This document shows, piece by piece, positions 38,248 to 47,224 of a stretch of DNA of 64,000 bases (its first letter is position 1; every line of letters begins with the position of its first letter). Below the pieces are notes generated by a model. That model saw nothing but the letters and a program-made list of their open reading frames with translations. It made no database searches and was not told where the DNA came from. A program made the translations under genes and the position numbers. Source of the DNA: Pricia antarctica (GTDB taxonomy: Bacteria > Bacteroidota > Bacteroidia > Flavobacteriales > Flavobacteriaceae); contig DRGL01000024.1 of NCBI GenBank assembly GCA_011050085.1, positions 170,870-234,869 on the forward strand, given 5' to 3'.

Positions 38248-38457
38248 TTAGTTGCATCCACAGCCTCCCCCACTCTTACCACCATTGGCACCGGCAGCTG
38301 CTTCGCGATATACCTGGAAATTAGTTTCGAAACGTTCCGATTGCTTAGCAGAAAGTTGCATCTCGTCATCATTTAGGAAAGCTTTTTCATAAGGCTTTAC
38401 AGCTACACATGACACAGAAACGGTTCCGAGTAAACAAAGTAGAATTACGATTTTCAT
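38248..38457 (-). CDS. DUF4266 lipoprotein with Cys-rich C-terminus
   Basis: A 69-residue lipoprotein with lipobox VSVSC (C17) and a Gly-rich tail ending GGGCGCN (C66, C68). It fits DUF4266, known mainly as a companion of DUF3570. The middle has a short amphipathic helix, MQLSAKQSERFE. The C-terminal CGC could bind a metal or take part in disulfide exchange with the thioredoxin-like protein of the same operon; this is inference. It lies 3 nt after apbE and 12 nt before DUF3570. Confidence 0.85.
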   Translation of the reverse strand: MKIVILLCLLGTVSVSCVAVKPYEKAFLNDDEMQLSAKQSERFETNFQVYREAAAGANGGKSGGGCGCN

Positions 38458-38460
38458 GGC

Positions 38461-39462
38461 TTAAGGCTTAGGTTCACTCTCAAATAAAATGCCACTGCTT
38501 TTGTACACTTTATTATTACTATCTACTAAAATAACTTCTGTAACGGGCAATTGATCGATCAATGAAAGGCCAGCATCCTTACCCATGATGAATATCGCTG
38601 TGGCAAGAGCGTCACAGAGTTCGGCGCTCTTGTTGAAAATCGAGACACTATTAACTCCTGTTGACGGATTTCCAGTTCTCGGATCTATAATGTGGGAATA
38701 CTTAATATCGTCGAAGATAACAAATTTTTCATAGTTACCTGAGGTAGCAACCGAAGATTCAACAATAGGCAACCATGAGAATATTTTCTCTTTGCTCAAA
38801 GGGTTCGCGATGCCTATCAGCCATTTGTCACCATTGGGCTTAGTGCCCCAAGTAGTCAAGTCGCCGGCCGCATTAATGATACCGCCAATTACCTGCTTTG
38901 ATATGAGAAGTTCCTTGGCTTTATCGGCGGCATAGCCCTTACCAATAGCCCCGAAAGATATTTTCATTCCCTTTTGTTTTAGAAAGACCGTCTCATCGGC
39001 TGGGTTGAGAATGATTTTTTGATATCCCACTTTGGCTATGGATGCTTCTAGCTCTTCAGCGGTAGGTTTTCGTTTCATCGAGCCATCAAATTTCCAAACT
39101 TCGTCGATGCCAGAAAACGAAATATCAAAAGCACCGTCCGTAAGTTCTGAAATCTGCTTGGCGCGTTCTATCAACAGGTATAGTTCCGAACTTACCTTTA
39201 CAGGACGTATACCGGCATTTCTATTAATGAGTGAAGTCTCTGAATCTGGATTCCAAGATGAAATTAAGGCCTCTATTCTCTTAATTTCCGCCGTCGCTTC
39301 ATCAATGTTAATCTGACCCACATCTTGATTACTGGCCACGACCGTAATATCAAAACGGGTACCCATCAATTTTAGCGTTTTGCTTGATGTGACATATTCT
39401 TTTTCCTGACCAAAAAGGCATATGCTCAAAATAGAAAAAAGAAAAAATGTCAATACCCTCAC
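38461..39462 (-). CDS. apbE: FAD:protein FMN transferase
   Basis: ApbE moves FMN from FAD to Thr or Ser of target proteins outside the cytoplasm. The 333-residue protein has a signal peptide (about 1-18), the MGTRFDITVVA strand, the FAD-binding SFGAIGKGYAAD, NAAGDL and HIIDPRTG blocks and the Mg-binding Asp in CDALATAIFIMG. No other protein of the operon has the D-x-x-[ST]-G-A-[ST] acceptor motif; the visible acceptors are NqrC and NqrB at the left of the window. The start overlaps the thioredoxin-like gene by 4 nt. Confidence 0.95.
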   Translation of the reverse strand: MRVLTFFLFSILSICLFGQEKEYVTSSKTLKLMGTRFDITVVASNQDVGQINIDEATAEIKRIEALISSWNPDSETSLINRNAGIRPVKVSSELYLLIERAKQISELTDGAFDISFSGIDEVWKFDGSMKRKPTAEELEASIAKVGYQKIILNPADETVFLKQKGMKISFGAIGKGYAADKAKELLISKQVIGGIINAAGDLTTWGTKPNGDKWLIGIANPLSKEKIFSWLPIVESSVATSGNYEKFVIFDDIKYSHIIDPRTGNPSTGVNSVSIFNKSAELCDALATAIFIMGKDAGLSLIDQLPVTEVILVDSNNKVYKSSGILFESEPKP

Positions 39463-39893
39463 TTTATAAACGAATTTATATGTTCTATATATGCTTTTGG
39501 AGTACTATTGAGATACCCTGTCTCTCCCAAAATTTTCTCATTGGCATCCAAAACCAAAACAAGCGGAAAATGTCCGTCAGGGTTGAATTTTTCAGCAAGG
39601 GTATTATTTTTATCGGCAAGGGCAGTCGATAGCTGATTTGCTTTCTTTCTGGGAAAATCTGCTCTGTATAGAATCAAATTCATTGCAGCGTACGTGCTGA
39701 ATTCTTCGGATTGCCAGATTGTTTTATCCAATTTAATACATGGTGCACACCAATCCGAACCTGCAAAAACCAATAGAATAGGTTTGTCCTGTTTTTGTGC
39801 TTCTGTAACCGCATCGGCGTAACTCGGTTGCCAATCCTGAGCAAAAAGCGTGGAGGCAAAAAATAGCATTAGAATGTAAGTATATTTTTTCAT
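39459..39893 (-). CDS. periplasmic thioredoxin-like protein
   Basis: A 144-residue exported thioredoxin-fold protein: signal peptide at about 1-18, active site C49-A-P-C52 in FAGSDWCAPCIKLDK, and a cis-proline region near PLVLVLD. It resembles the thioredoxin-7 or DsbD-gamma type that reduces periplasmic thiols. Position between the Rieske and apbE genes, with a 4-nt overlap to apbE, suggests a role in keeping cysteines reduced, perhaps those of the DUF4266 tail. Confidence 0.9.
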   Translation of the reverse strand: MKKYTYILMLFFASTLFAQDWQPSYADAVTEAQKQDKPILLVFAGSDWCAPCIKLDKTIWQSEEFSTYAAMNLILYRADFPRKKANQLSTALADKNNTLAEKFNPDGHFPLVLVLDANEKILGETGYLNSTPKAYIEHINSFIK

Positions 39894-39922
39894 AGCTATT
39901 CTTATGTCAAAATCAATGCCAC

Positions 39923-40366
39923 TTATTCAAATACGCGAAGAATGTTACCCGATACTTCGGTCTTAAAAACCTTAAGTGCTTTAGCGGGTTGTGTATCGAC
40001 CTGGTTCGTAGGTGTACCGTTCTGCTCGAAACGAGAGCCGTGAACACCACAATAAAAAATACCGCCATTTTGGCCTGAAAATTCAACTTCATCGTAACCT
40101 TGATGGCTGCAAACCTGGCTTGCGGCCACAAATTCACCTTCTAAATTTTTGGCCACGATTACCAAATTTTTACGGATGAAAGATCCGTTTTCAGCAAGTT
40201 TTTCGCCTTCGGTAGATGCAAGGTCTACTGTGAAATCAACTCCTGAAGGTACAGGTGTATTTCCCTCTTCAGAATTATTATCTTTAGAACAAGCGCCTAT
40301 ACACGGAAATGCAATTGCAAATGCGGCCCCAGCCCCAAGAGTTCTTAGAAACTTTTTTCTTTCCAT
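39923..40366 (-). CDS. Rieske 2Fe-2S lipoprotein
   Basis: A 147-residue Rieske protein with the two cluster boxes C86-S-H88 and C106-x2-H109 spaced as in the family. The N-terminus ERKKFLRTLGAGAAFAIAF looks like a Tat-type signal with a lipobox around IGAC (C26), so a folded, cluster-loaded lipoprotein is likely exported. It is the first gene of the apbE operon and probably serves as an electron carrier. No cytochrome b or oxygenase partner is encoded beside it. Confidence 0.9.
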   Translation of the reverse strand: MERKKFLRTLGAGAAFAIAFPCIGACSKDNNSEEGNTPVPSGVDFTVDLASTEGEKLAENGSFIRKNLVIVAKNLEGEFVAASQVCSHQGYDEVEFSGQNGGIFYCGVHGSRFEQNGTPTNQVDTQPAKALKVFKTEVSGNILRVFE

Positions 40367-40543
40367 AGCAAAAGATTCGGTACAATTAGTACTTCCGCAT
40401 AGAAATCTCCGGACTTCTATACGGTATACGCTTTTAACGTTAGTATCGCGGGAAAAGTATAGCTATTTATTGGTTTATGAAAAGATTGGCATGAGTGACT
40501 CGGAACGTATTTGGCAGCAGTAACTTTCTTAAAAACCTAGGAT

Positions 40544-41722
40544 TTAATACATAAAACTGCCAAATTCGCTTGTGATAGTTAGTTTTTTTGAGGCATATGC
40601 TTCTACGCTACCCACAACTCTTGCTTCAACATTAAAACTCTTGGATATAGCGATTAGGTCATCGGCTATGGATGGGTCGACATAAAGTTCTAATCGGTGA
40701 CCGCAGTTGAAAACTTGGTACATTTCTTTCCACTCAGTACCGGATTGTTCCTGTATCAGCTTGAACAAAGGCGGTATCGGGAATAGGTTATCCTTTATAA
40801 TATGCAGCTTATCAATAAAATGCAGAATTTTTGTTTGTGCCCCTCCACTGCAATGTACCATACCATGAAGGTCTTCGGATGTATATTTTTCAAGGATTTT
40901 TTTGACGATAGGCGCATAGGTACGTGTAGGGGAAAGCACGAGTTTACCGGCGTCTAAAGGAGAATCTTCTATGGCATCGGTGAGTTTTCTTTTTCCGGAA
41001 TACACCAATTCTTCAGGTACGGACGCGTCGTAGCTCTCCGGATATTTTTCTGCCAGATATTTGGCGAAAACATCGTGCCTCGCCGATGTCAACCCATTAC
41101 TACCCATACCACCATTGTATTCAGTTTCGTAGGTGGCCTGTCCGAAAGAAGCAAGACCAATAATAACATCGCCCGCTTTAATGTTGGCATTATCAATGAC
41201 ATCGGCTCTTTTCAACCGTGCCGTAACGGTAGAATCTACGATAATCGTACGAACCAAATCACCGACATCGGCAGTCTCGCCGCCAGTGGATCGAATACTG
41301 ATACCGTGTTCCGCCAAATCTGAAATGAGTTCCTCGGTACCGTTAATTATTGCAGAAAGGACTTCTCCTGGAATCAGGTTTTTGTTACGTCCTATGGTTG
41401 AGGAAAGCATGATATTGTCAGTTGCCCCGATGCAGATCAAGTCATCTAAGTTCATGATAAGCGCATCTTGTGCAATGCCTTTCCAAACCGATATGTCCCC
41501 CGTTTCTTTCCAATATAGATATGCCAAAGACGACTTGGTGCCTGCACCATCGGCATGCATGACCAAACAATACGCTTCATCTCCAGTAAGATAATCGGGT
41601 ACAATTTTACAAAAGGCCTGTGGAAAGAGGCCTTTATCAATATTTTTTATGGCGTTATGAACGTCTTCCTTTGCAGCGGAAACTCCTCTTTTAGTATATC
41701 TGTCACTTGCGGATGAACTCAT
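40544..41722 (-). CDS. purM: AIR synthase / phosphoribosylformylglycinamidine cyclo-ligase
   Basis: PurM closes the imidazole ring in purine synthesis, turning FGAM into AIR with ATP. Conserved blocks are DRYTKRGVSAAKEDV, HADGAGTKSS, STGGETADVGDLV and HCSGGAQTK. Bacteroidota members are longer than the ~345-residue E. coli enzyme; here there are 392 residues from the ATG at 41722. An ATG at 41752 would add ten residues but lies upstream of the candidate -7 element at 41739-41746, so the later start is chosen. Assignment to the diverged Bacteroidota PurM group is by eye. Confidence 0.88.
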   Translation of the reverse strand: MSSSASDRYTKRGVSAAKEDVHNAIKNIDKGLFPQAFCKIVPDYLTGDEAYCLVMHADGAGTKSSLAYLYWKETGDISVWKGIAQDALIMNLDDLICIGATDNIMLSSTIGRNKNLIPGEVLSAIINGTEELISDLAEHGISIRSTGGETADVGDLVRTIIVDSTVTARLKRADVIDNANIKAGDVIIGLASFGQATYETEYNGGMGSNGLTSARHDVFAKYLAEKYPESYDASVPEELVYSGKRKLTDAIEDSPLDAGKLVLSPTRTYAPIVKKILEKYTSEDLHGMVHCSGGAQTKILHFIDKLHIIKDNLFPIPPLFKLIQEQSGTEWKEMYQVFNCGHRLELYVDPSIADDLIAISKSFNVEARVVGSVEAYASKKLTITSEFGSFMY

Positions 41723-41738
41723 ATCGGGCAGTTTTCCG

Positions 41739-41746
41739 CAAAAATA
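41739..41746 (-). promoter_or_regulatory. candidate -7 element of purM
   Basis: The minus strand reads TATTTTTG, matching TAnnTTTG. It lies between the two possible start codons and so favours the downstream one at 41722. Confidence 0.45.
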
Positions 41747-41752
41747 CAGCAT

Positions 41753-42143
41753 TCAACCCGTTTAAGCTTTTAGTTATACAATCAAATATTACATTTTACA
41801 CGTGCGTCAGTATATGCCAAATCACATATTTACGAAAATAGTGTCTAGCGATACTTTTTTTTCGATTTAAACAAAGACACACAATACCTTTTACATTGCA
41901 TTTAAGGACAGGAGATATGTAATCTTAAACCGGTTCAATATTTAATATTCCGAGAGATTTTCAAGAACAAAATGTAAGCGAAGAACGAATGTTTCCGTTC
42001 AATTTTTCATTTGAAACATTGCACTAGATAACAAATGATGCTTGATTGAATAACGTATTTCGAAGTAGGATTTCGATACATGCATTTAAAAACATAATTG
42101 TTAAGGAATTAACAGGGAGATAATATCTTTGGTACAAGGAGTT
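41753..42143. other. spacer between purM and glnN
   Basis: About 390 bp, AT-rich, no gene on either strand and no strong terminator hairpin seen. It carries whatever regulates purM upstream of the -7 element. Confidence 0.5.
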
Positions 42144-44336
42144 CTATCTAATGAACAGTAACTCCCGATACTTTGTCAAGGGCCATATTCGATCATCTAC
42201 CAATTGTTCCAAAATATCACATTGGATTCTGATGTTGTCAAAATAAGGCTTGACATTATCACAATAGGCAATGGCCTTCTTCTGATTTTCTTTAATCTTA
42301 TTGGCCTTTATCCTTGCATCGACCATCGCATCCGAATTTTTCTTCAGCGATACCAAGCTCTCTGCTATTTTTTCTATAATACCGGACTGTCCGTCAGAGA
42401 GACTCTTATGCGCTGCCCCGTAAATATCCTTTAGACCCAAAACATTCTTTATCAAAGTGTTCTGATATTCAATGGCCGCAGGAATTATATGATTATAGAC
42501 CAACTCGCCCAAAACCCTTCCTTCAATCTGTAGATGCCTGACATAGGCCTCAAATTCTACATCTTGCCGCGCAGTAAGCTCTTTTTCGCTCATCACCCCC
42601 AAATCTTTAAAAAGGGCCAAGCTTTCTTTCGATGTCATAATTTTGAGGGCATTGGGCGTGTTCGCGTTATGACTCAATTTTCGCCGCCTGGCCTCTTTCT
42701 GCCAAGTATCGCCATATCCATCACCGTCAAAACGAATTCGTTTTGACGTCTTGATATACTCCCTTAGCACGTTGAAAATCGCCTCGTCCTTCTTGAGATT
42801 TTTCTTATCGATCAACCCATCGACTTCCTTTTTAAAATCCCGTAGTTGTTTTGCCACAATAGTGTTCAAAATGGTCATGGGTTTGGCGCAATTTGTCTTG
42901 GCCCCTACCCCTCTCATTTCGAATTTATTCCCTGTAAAGGCAAAGGGTGAGGTACGGTTCCTATCGGTATTGTCTAACAATATTTCAGGAATCTTCCCTA
43001 CAACGTTGAGCTTGAGTTCGGTTTTTTCCTCGGGAGACAGTTTTCCTTTAGAAACCCCTTCCAATTCATCGAGTACGTGGCTTAATTGGCTTCCAACGAA
43101 CACAGAGAAAATTGCCGGTGGCGCCTCATACTCCCCTAATCTTTCATCATTACTGGCCGAAGCGATAGCCGCACCAATAAGTTCTTCATACGTATCAACA
43201 GCCTTTATGGTAGTAATGAAAAAGGTAAGGAATTGTAGGTTTTTCATCGGTGTTGAGCCCGGACTAAGCAAATTTACACCCGAATCGGTGGCCAGTGACC
43301 AGTTATTGTGCTTACCCGAACCGTTTATGCCCGCAAATGGCTTTTCATGAAACAACACCCTGAAATTATGCTTGTCCGCCATCTTGTTCATAATGTCCAT
43401 CAAAAGCTGATTGTGGTCGACAGCTAGGTTGGCCTCTTCAAAAACGGGCGCCAGTTCAAACTGGTTAGGAGCTACTTCATTGTGCCTTGTCTTTACCGGA
43501 ATGCCGAGTTGTATACACTCCCGCTCCAAGTCTTTCATAAAACCTAAGGCACGTGACGGAATAACACCGAAATAATGATCGCCCAACTGTTGGCCCTTGG
43601 CAGCTGAACGACCAATGAGTGTACGTCCGGTCAAAGTGATATCGATTCGGGAATCGGCCAAAGCCTTGTCAAGTAAAAAATATTCTTGCTCCCAACCCAA
43701 GGTAGCATTCACTTTCGACACGTTTTTATCAAAATATTTCGCGACCGCCGTAGCTGCTTCATCGATAGCACTTAGTGCCCTTAAAAGTGGGGCCTTGTTG
43801 TCAAGGGCTTCACCCGTGTACGAAACAAAAATGGTGGGTATGCACAGTGTGGAATCATATACAAAAGCCGGACTCGTGGGATCCCAGGCTGTATAGCCTC
43901 TTGCTTCAAACGTATTTCGAATGCCCCCACTAGGAAAGCTCGACGCATCCGGTTCTTGCTGTACCAATTGCCTACCCCCAAATTTTTCTAGGGCTTTGCC
44001 ATCGGGCAATAGATCAAAAAAAGCATCGTGCTTTTCGGCCGTACTACCGGTCAAGGGCTGAAACCAGTGTGTATAATGTGTCGCTCCGATTGAAATAGCC
44101 CATGTCTTCATCGCCTCTGCGATTTGATCCGCCATTTTACGGTCAATCTTAGAGCCCGAAAATATTGCACTACGAACGCTTTCTAATGCATCTTTGGTCA
44201 GAAATTGAAGCATTCGGTCCGCATTAAAGACTTTTGTAGCAAACATTTCTGAACGCTTTTCTTGTTCTTTAACAGGAATTTGCGGTCTATTCTGACTTTC
44301 GGAAATGGCTCGAAATCGTTGTTCCATCATTTGCAT
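42144..44336 (-). CDS. glnN: glutamine synthetase type III
   Basis: A 730-residue GSIII, the large dodecameric class common in Bacteroidota, which makes glutamine from glutamate, ammonia and ATP. Diagnostic blocks are NATLGWEQEYFLLD, RHNEVAPNQFELAP, HEKPFAGINGSGKHNNWSL and NTDRNRTSPFAFTG. Length and motifs are normal. It is divergent from a second glutamine synthetase (GSII) with 203 nt between. A candidate -7 element is at 44352-44359. Confidence 0.96.
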   Translation of the reverse strand: MQMMEQRFRAISESQNRPQIPVKEQEKRSEMFATKVFNADRMLQFLTKDALESVRSAIFSGSKIDRKMADQIAEAMKTWAISIGATHYTHWFQPLTGSTAEKHDAFFDLLPDGKALEKFGGRQLVQQEPDASSFPSGGIRNTFEARGYTAWDPTSPAFVYDSTLCIPTIFVSYTGEALDNKAPLLRALSAIDEAATAVAKYFDKNVSKVNATLGWEQEYFLLDKALADSRIDITLTGRTLIGRSAAKGQQLGDHYFGVIPSRALGFMKDLERECIQLGIPVKTRHNEVAPNQFELAPVFEEANLAVDHNQLLMDIMNKMADKHNFRVLFHEKPFAGINGSGKHNNWSLATDSGVNLLSPGSTPMKNLQFLTFFITTIKAVDTYEELIGAAIASASNDERLGEYEAPPAIFSVFVGSQLSHVLDELEGVSKGKLSPEEKTELKLNVVGKIPEILLDNTDRNRTSPFAFTGNKFEMRGVGAKTNCAKPMTILNTIVAKQLRDFKKEVDGLIDKKNLKKDEAIFNVLREYIKTSKRIRFDGDGYGDTWQKEARRRKLSHNANTPNALKIMTSKESLALFKDLGVMSEKELTARQDVEFEAYVRHLQIEGRVLGELVYNHIIPAAIEYQNTLIKNVLGLKDIYGAAHKSLSDGQSGIIEKIAESLVSLKKNSDAMVDARIKANKIKENQKKAIAYCDNVKPYFDNIRIQCDILEQLVDDRIWPLTKYRELLFIR

Positions 44337-44351
44337 TTATTGTAATCCCGT

Positions 44352-44359
44352 CAAAATTA
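44352..44359 (-). promoter_or_regulatory. candidate -7 element of glnN
   Basis: The minus strand reads TAATTTTG, matching TAnnTTTG, 15 nt upstream of the glnN start. No -33 TTG at the usual distance. Confidence 0.35.
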
Positions 44360-44498
44360 AGGGTTATGAATTTAATAATATATCCGCCAAAAATTATATT
44401 TCAGATAAAATACCCTCAAAAATACAGGGGCTTTGTAAATAATGGGTAGATAACTAGGAATTACCCCCCTTAAAATTAGGATAGTTCATCAAAAAACA

Positions 44499-44506
44499 TA
44501 AATTTG
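44499..44506 (+). promoter_or_regulatory. candidate -7 element of glnA
   Basis: TAAATTTG matches TAnnTTTG 33 nt before the glnA start codon. The -33 partner is unclear. Confidence 0.4.
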
Positions 44507-44539
44507 TTTGTCTGAAAATAAAATTAACACACCAATATT

Positions 44540-45556
44540 ATGAGTAAATCGAAATTAGAGTATTTATGGTTGGATGGTTATACACCAACTGCAAACCTTA
44601 GAAGTAAAACAAAAGTCGAAAACGATTTTAGCGGCAAATTGGAAGATTGTCCGATTTGGGCTTTCGATGGTAGTTCTACAAAACAGGCAGAAGGCGGTTC
44701 TTCGGATTGTCTTTTAAAACCTGTAGCCATATTTCCGGACCCTGCACGTAAAAACGGATATTTGGTAATGACCGAAGTCTTGAATCCAGACAGTACCCCC
44801 CATGTATCGAATTCACGAGCGACCATTAATGATCCCGATGATGATTTCTGGTTCGGTTTCGAACAGGAATATTTTATAATGGACAGGGATACCGGTCTTC
44901 CATTGGGCTTCCCAGTTGGAGGATATCCAGGACCTCAGGGAATGTACTACTGTTCCGTTGGTGGGAAGAACACCCATGGTAGGGCTTTCGTAGAAGAGCA
45001 CGCGGACCTATGTATAGAGGCCGGACTAAATTTCGAAGGTATAAACCAAGAAGTGGCCAGTGGGCAGTGGGAATTTCAATTGTTCGCCAAAGGTGCCAAA
45101 CTAGCTGGTGATGAAATGTGGGTAGCCCGATATTTGTTACAGCGTCTCACCGAGAGCTATGGCTACTATATTGAATTCCATCCAAAGCCGGTCAAGGGAG
45201 ACTGGAACGGATCCGGAATGCACGCCAACTTCTCCAATACCGTTTTAAGAACCTGTGGTTCCAAAGAAATTTACGAGAAAATTTGTGAGGCCTTTAGACC
45301 AGTTGTAAAAGAACATATCGCAGTTTACGGTGAATTTAACGACCAACGTTTGACCGGAAAACACGAAACTGCTTCTATCGACGATTTCAGTTATGGTGTA
45401 TCCGATAGGGGTGCTTCGATACGAATTCCTATTATAACCGTCGAAAAAGGTTGGAAAGGTTGGTTAGAAGACAGAAGACCTGCTTCAAATGGTGACCCTT
45501 ACAGCATTGCTGGAAGAATTGTGAAAACCGTAAAATCGGCCAATATCACAGCTTAA
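44540..45556 (+). CDS. glnA: glutamine synthetase, type II (eukaryotic-like) class
   Basis: A 338-residue glutamine synthetase of the short GSII class. Blocks seen are LEYLWLDGYTP, CPIWAFDGSSTKQAEGGSSD, WFGFEQEYFIMD, NQEVASGQWEFQ and HPKPVKGDWNGSGMHANFS, all typical of the eukaryotic type. There is no adenylylation tyrosine block as in GSI. It is divergent from glnN, so two unrelated classes of the same enzyme share one regulatory spacer. A terminator follows at 45576-45616. Confidence 0.95.
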   Translation: MSKSKLEYLWLDGYTPTANLRSKTKVENDFSGKLEDCPIWAFDGSSTKQAEGGSSDCLLKPVAIFPDPARKNGYLVMTEVLNPDSTPHVSNSRATINDPDDDFWFGFEQEYFIMDRDTGLPLGFPVGGYPGPQGMYYCSVGGKNTHGRAFVEEHADLCIEAGLNFEGINQEVASGQWEFQLFAKGAKLAGDEMWVARYLLQRLTESYGYYIEFHPKPVKGDWNGSGMHANFSNTVLRTCGSKEIYEKICEAFRPVVKEHIAVYGEFNDQRLTGKHETASIDDFSYGVSDRGASIRIPIITVEKGWKGWLEDRRPASNGDPYSIAGRIVKTVKSANITA

Positions 45557-45575
45557 CCTTTAAGTCAGAATTAAG

Positions 45576-45616
45576 AAAAACCGTCTTTGGTAATGTTACT
45601 AGAGACGGTTTTTTTT
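45576..45616 (+). terminator. terminator of glnA
   Basis: An 11-bp stem (45576-45586 with 45603-45613), 16-nt loop and T run, 20 nt after the stop codon. Confidence 0.85.
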
Positions 45617-46345
45617 GCTGATAAAGGAAGTGGAAATAGCGTTTTTTGGCAATCCGTTCGAACACAAGTTCACCGAATTATGTGTAACCAATTAGCATAA
45701 TAAGAAACTATATTAAAAATTGTAACAACAACACGCAGGCATAATTTTTAACACCTGAATCCCCAATACTCTCAGCTTAGTATAATTTCACTTTGCGATT
45801 TAAATTTAAAAAAAAGTAATACTGAAGCCAAGAATTAAAACTGATCTAAGGATTTAACTACGCTTTTAATTTTTGCCCATCAAAAATAAAAAGTATATTT
45901 TTTATGCCTAACTTGTTATTATTGTATTAATTACAGTATCCGTATTTACCGAAACTGTAAAGTGAATTTGCTGTATAAATTTATAAGAAGTCAAAATAAT
46001 TTATAATTGCAGTTCGAAAATTAACAGTCAGTGATGAATCAGCGTTCGGTATAACCTATGATGGCCGGTTGGAAATTAACTCAAGTGCTAAATAAATAAA
46101 CGACTACGATTAAAAATTACCCCGATACATTAAAATACCAGCTTTTTATATAGGGTACACGTAATTTTATTGTAATTTTCCCGGCAATCGCATAATCCCT
46201 TCCACGTCATATACTGAGCGAACTCTATATGCAGGAATGACATCAACAATATTCATAATAAATTCCATCTTGGTTTACTTCAGCTTCAATAAAGCCGAAG
46301 GCGAACGCCATATAAGTATGGGAACAATATTAAAAAGATATATCC
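45617..46345. other. long AT-rich spacer before the rimK-like gene
   Basis: About 730 bp with no convincing gene. An open frame from 46237 overlaps the rimK-like gene in another frame and is taken as chance. I see no RNA gene, palindrome or repeat; the rimK promoter is probably near the right end. Confidence 0.5.
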
Positions 46346-47224
46346 ATGAAAATAGTAATCCTATCCCAAAACGCCAACCTTTATTCTACCAAGCGTCTTA
46401 TCGAGGCCGGAAAGAAAAAAAAGCATGATATGGTCGTTGTAGACCATTCAAAATGTGACCTAATTATAGAGAAGAAAAAACCAGGTATAAGTTACAGAGG
46501 CGAAGCGCTCTCTGGAATAAACGGTGTAATACCGCGTATTGGCGCATCAATTACATTCTATGGTACTGCCGTCGTTCGCCAGTTCGAGATGATGAAGGTA
46601 TTTACCGCAGTGGAGTCTCAGGCGTTAGTACGATCACGGGATAAATTACGGAGTCTGCAGGTGCTATCAAGAGCTGGCTTGGGTCTTCCGAAAACGGTAT
46701 TTAGTAATTATTCTAAAGATGTTGGGGCTATAATAGATGAAGCTGGCGGGGCACCGGTAGTCATAAAACTTCTAGAGGGTACCCAGGGTCTAGGGGTTGT
46801 TTTAGCTGACAATCGCAACTCCGCAGAATCTATTCTAGAGGCATTCAACGGCCTAAAAGCACGTGTAATCGTTCAAGAATTCATTAAGGAAGCCAAAGGT
46901 GCGGATATTCGGGCTTTTGTAGTTGACGGGGTAGTTGTAGGTGCCATGAAACGCCAGGGCAAAGAAGGGGAGTTTAGGTCTAACCTACATCGAGGGGGTT
47001 CAGCCAATATCATCGAACTATCCGATGAAGAAGAAAACGCAGCCATCAAAGCGGCCCGGGTAATGGGCTTGGGTGTCGCAGGTGTAGACTTACTGCAATC
47101 GGAGAGAGGACCTTTGATTCTCGAGGTCAATTCATCACCAGGCTTAGAAGGTATCGAAGCTGCAACAGGAAAAGACATCGCCGGTCTAATCATCAAGTAT
47201 GTAGAACGGAATGCGGAACACTAA
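46346..47224 (+). CDS. rimK: RimK-family ATP-grasp glutamate ligase
   Basis: A 292-residue ATP-grasp ligase. Conserved blocks include [20 protein letters not shown], the ATP-binding [45 protein letters not shown] and the Mg-binding [14 protein letters not shown]. In E. coli RimK adds glutamates to the C-terminus of ribosomal protein S6; relatives ligate amino acids to other carboxylates. The next gene, an aspartoacylase-like hydrolase, overlaps it by 14 nt, so they probably act on the same substrate or product. Confidence 0.92.
   Translation: MKIVILSQNANLYSTKRLIEAGKKKKHDMVVVDHSKCDLIIEKKKPGISYRGEALSGINGVIPRIGASITFYGTAVVRQFEMMKVFTAVESQALVRSRDKLRSLQVLSRAGLGLPKTVFSNYSKDVGAIIDEAGGAPVVIKLLEGTQGLGVVLADNRNSAESILEAFNGLKARVIVQEFIKEAKGADIRAFVVDGVVVGAMKRQGKEGEFRSNLHRGGSANIIELSDEEENAAIKAARVMGLGVAGVDLLQSERGPLILEVNSSPGLEGIEAATGKDIAGLIIKYVERNAEH

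Noticed and set aside
42751..43350. 199-codon plus-strand frame inside glnN
   Set aside because: Antisense to a fully conserved glutamine synthetase; Ser-rich shadow translation.
46237..46428. 63-codon frame overlapping the rimK start
   Set aside because: Runs into rimK in another frame, and rimK's start and conserved N-terminus explain the region better.
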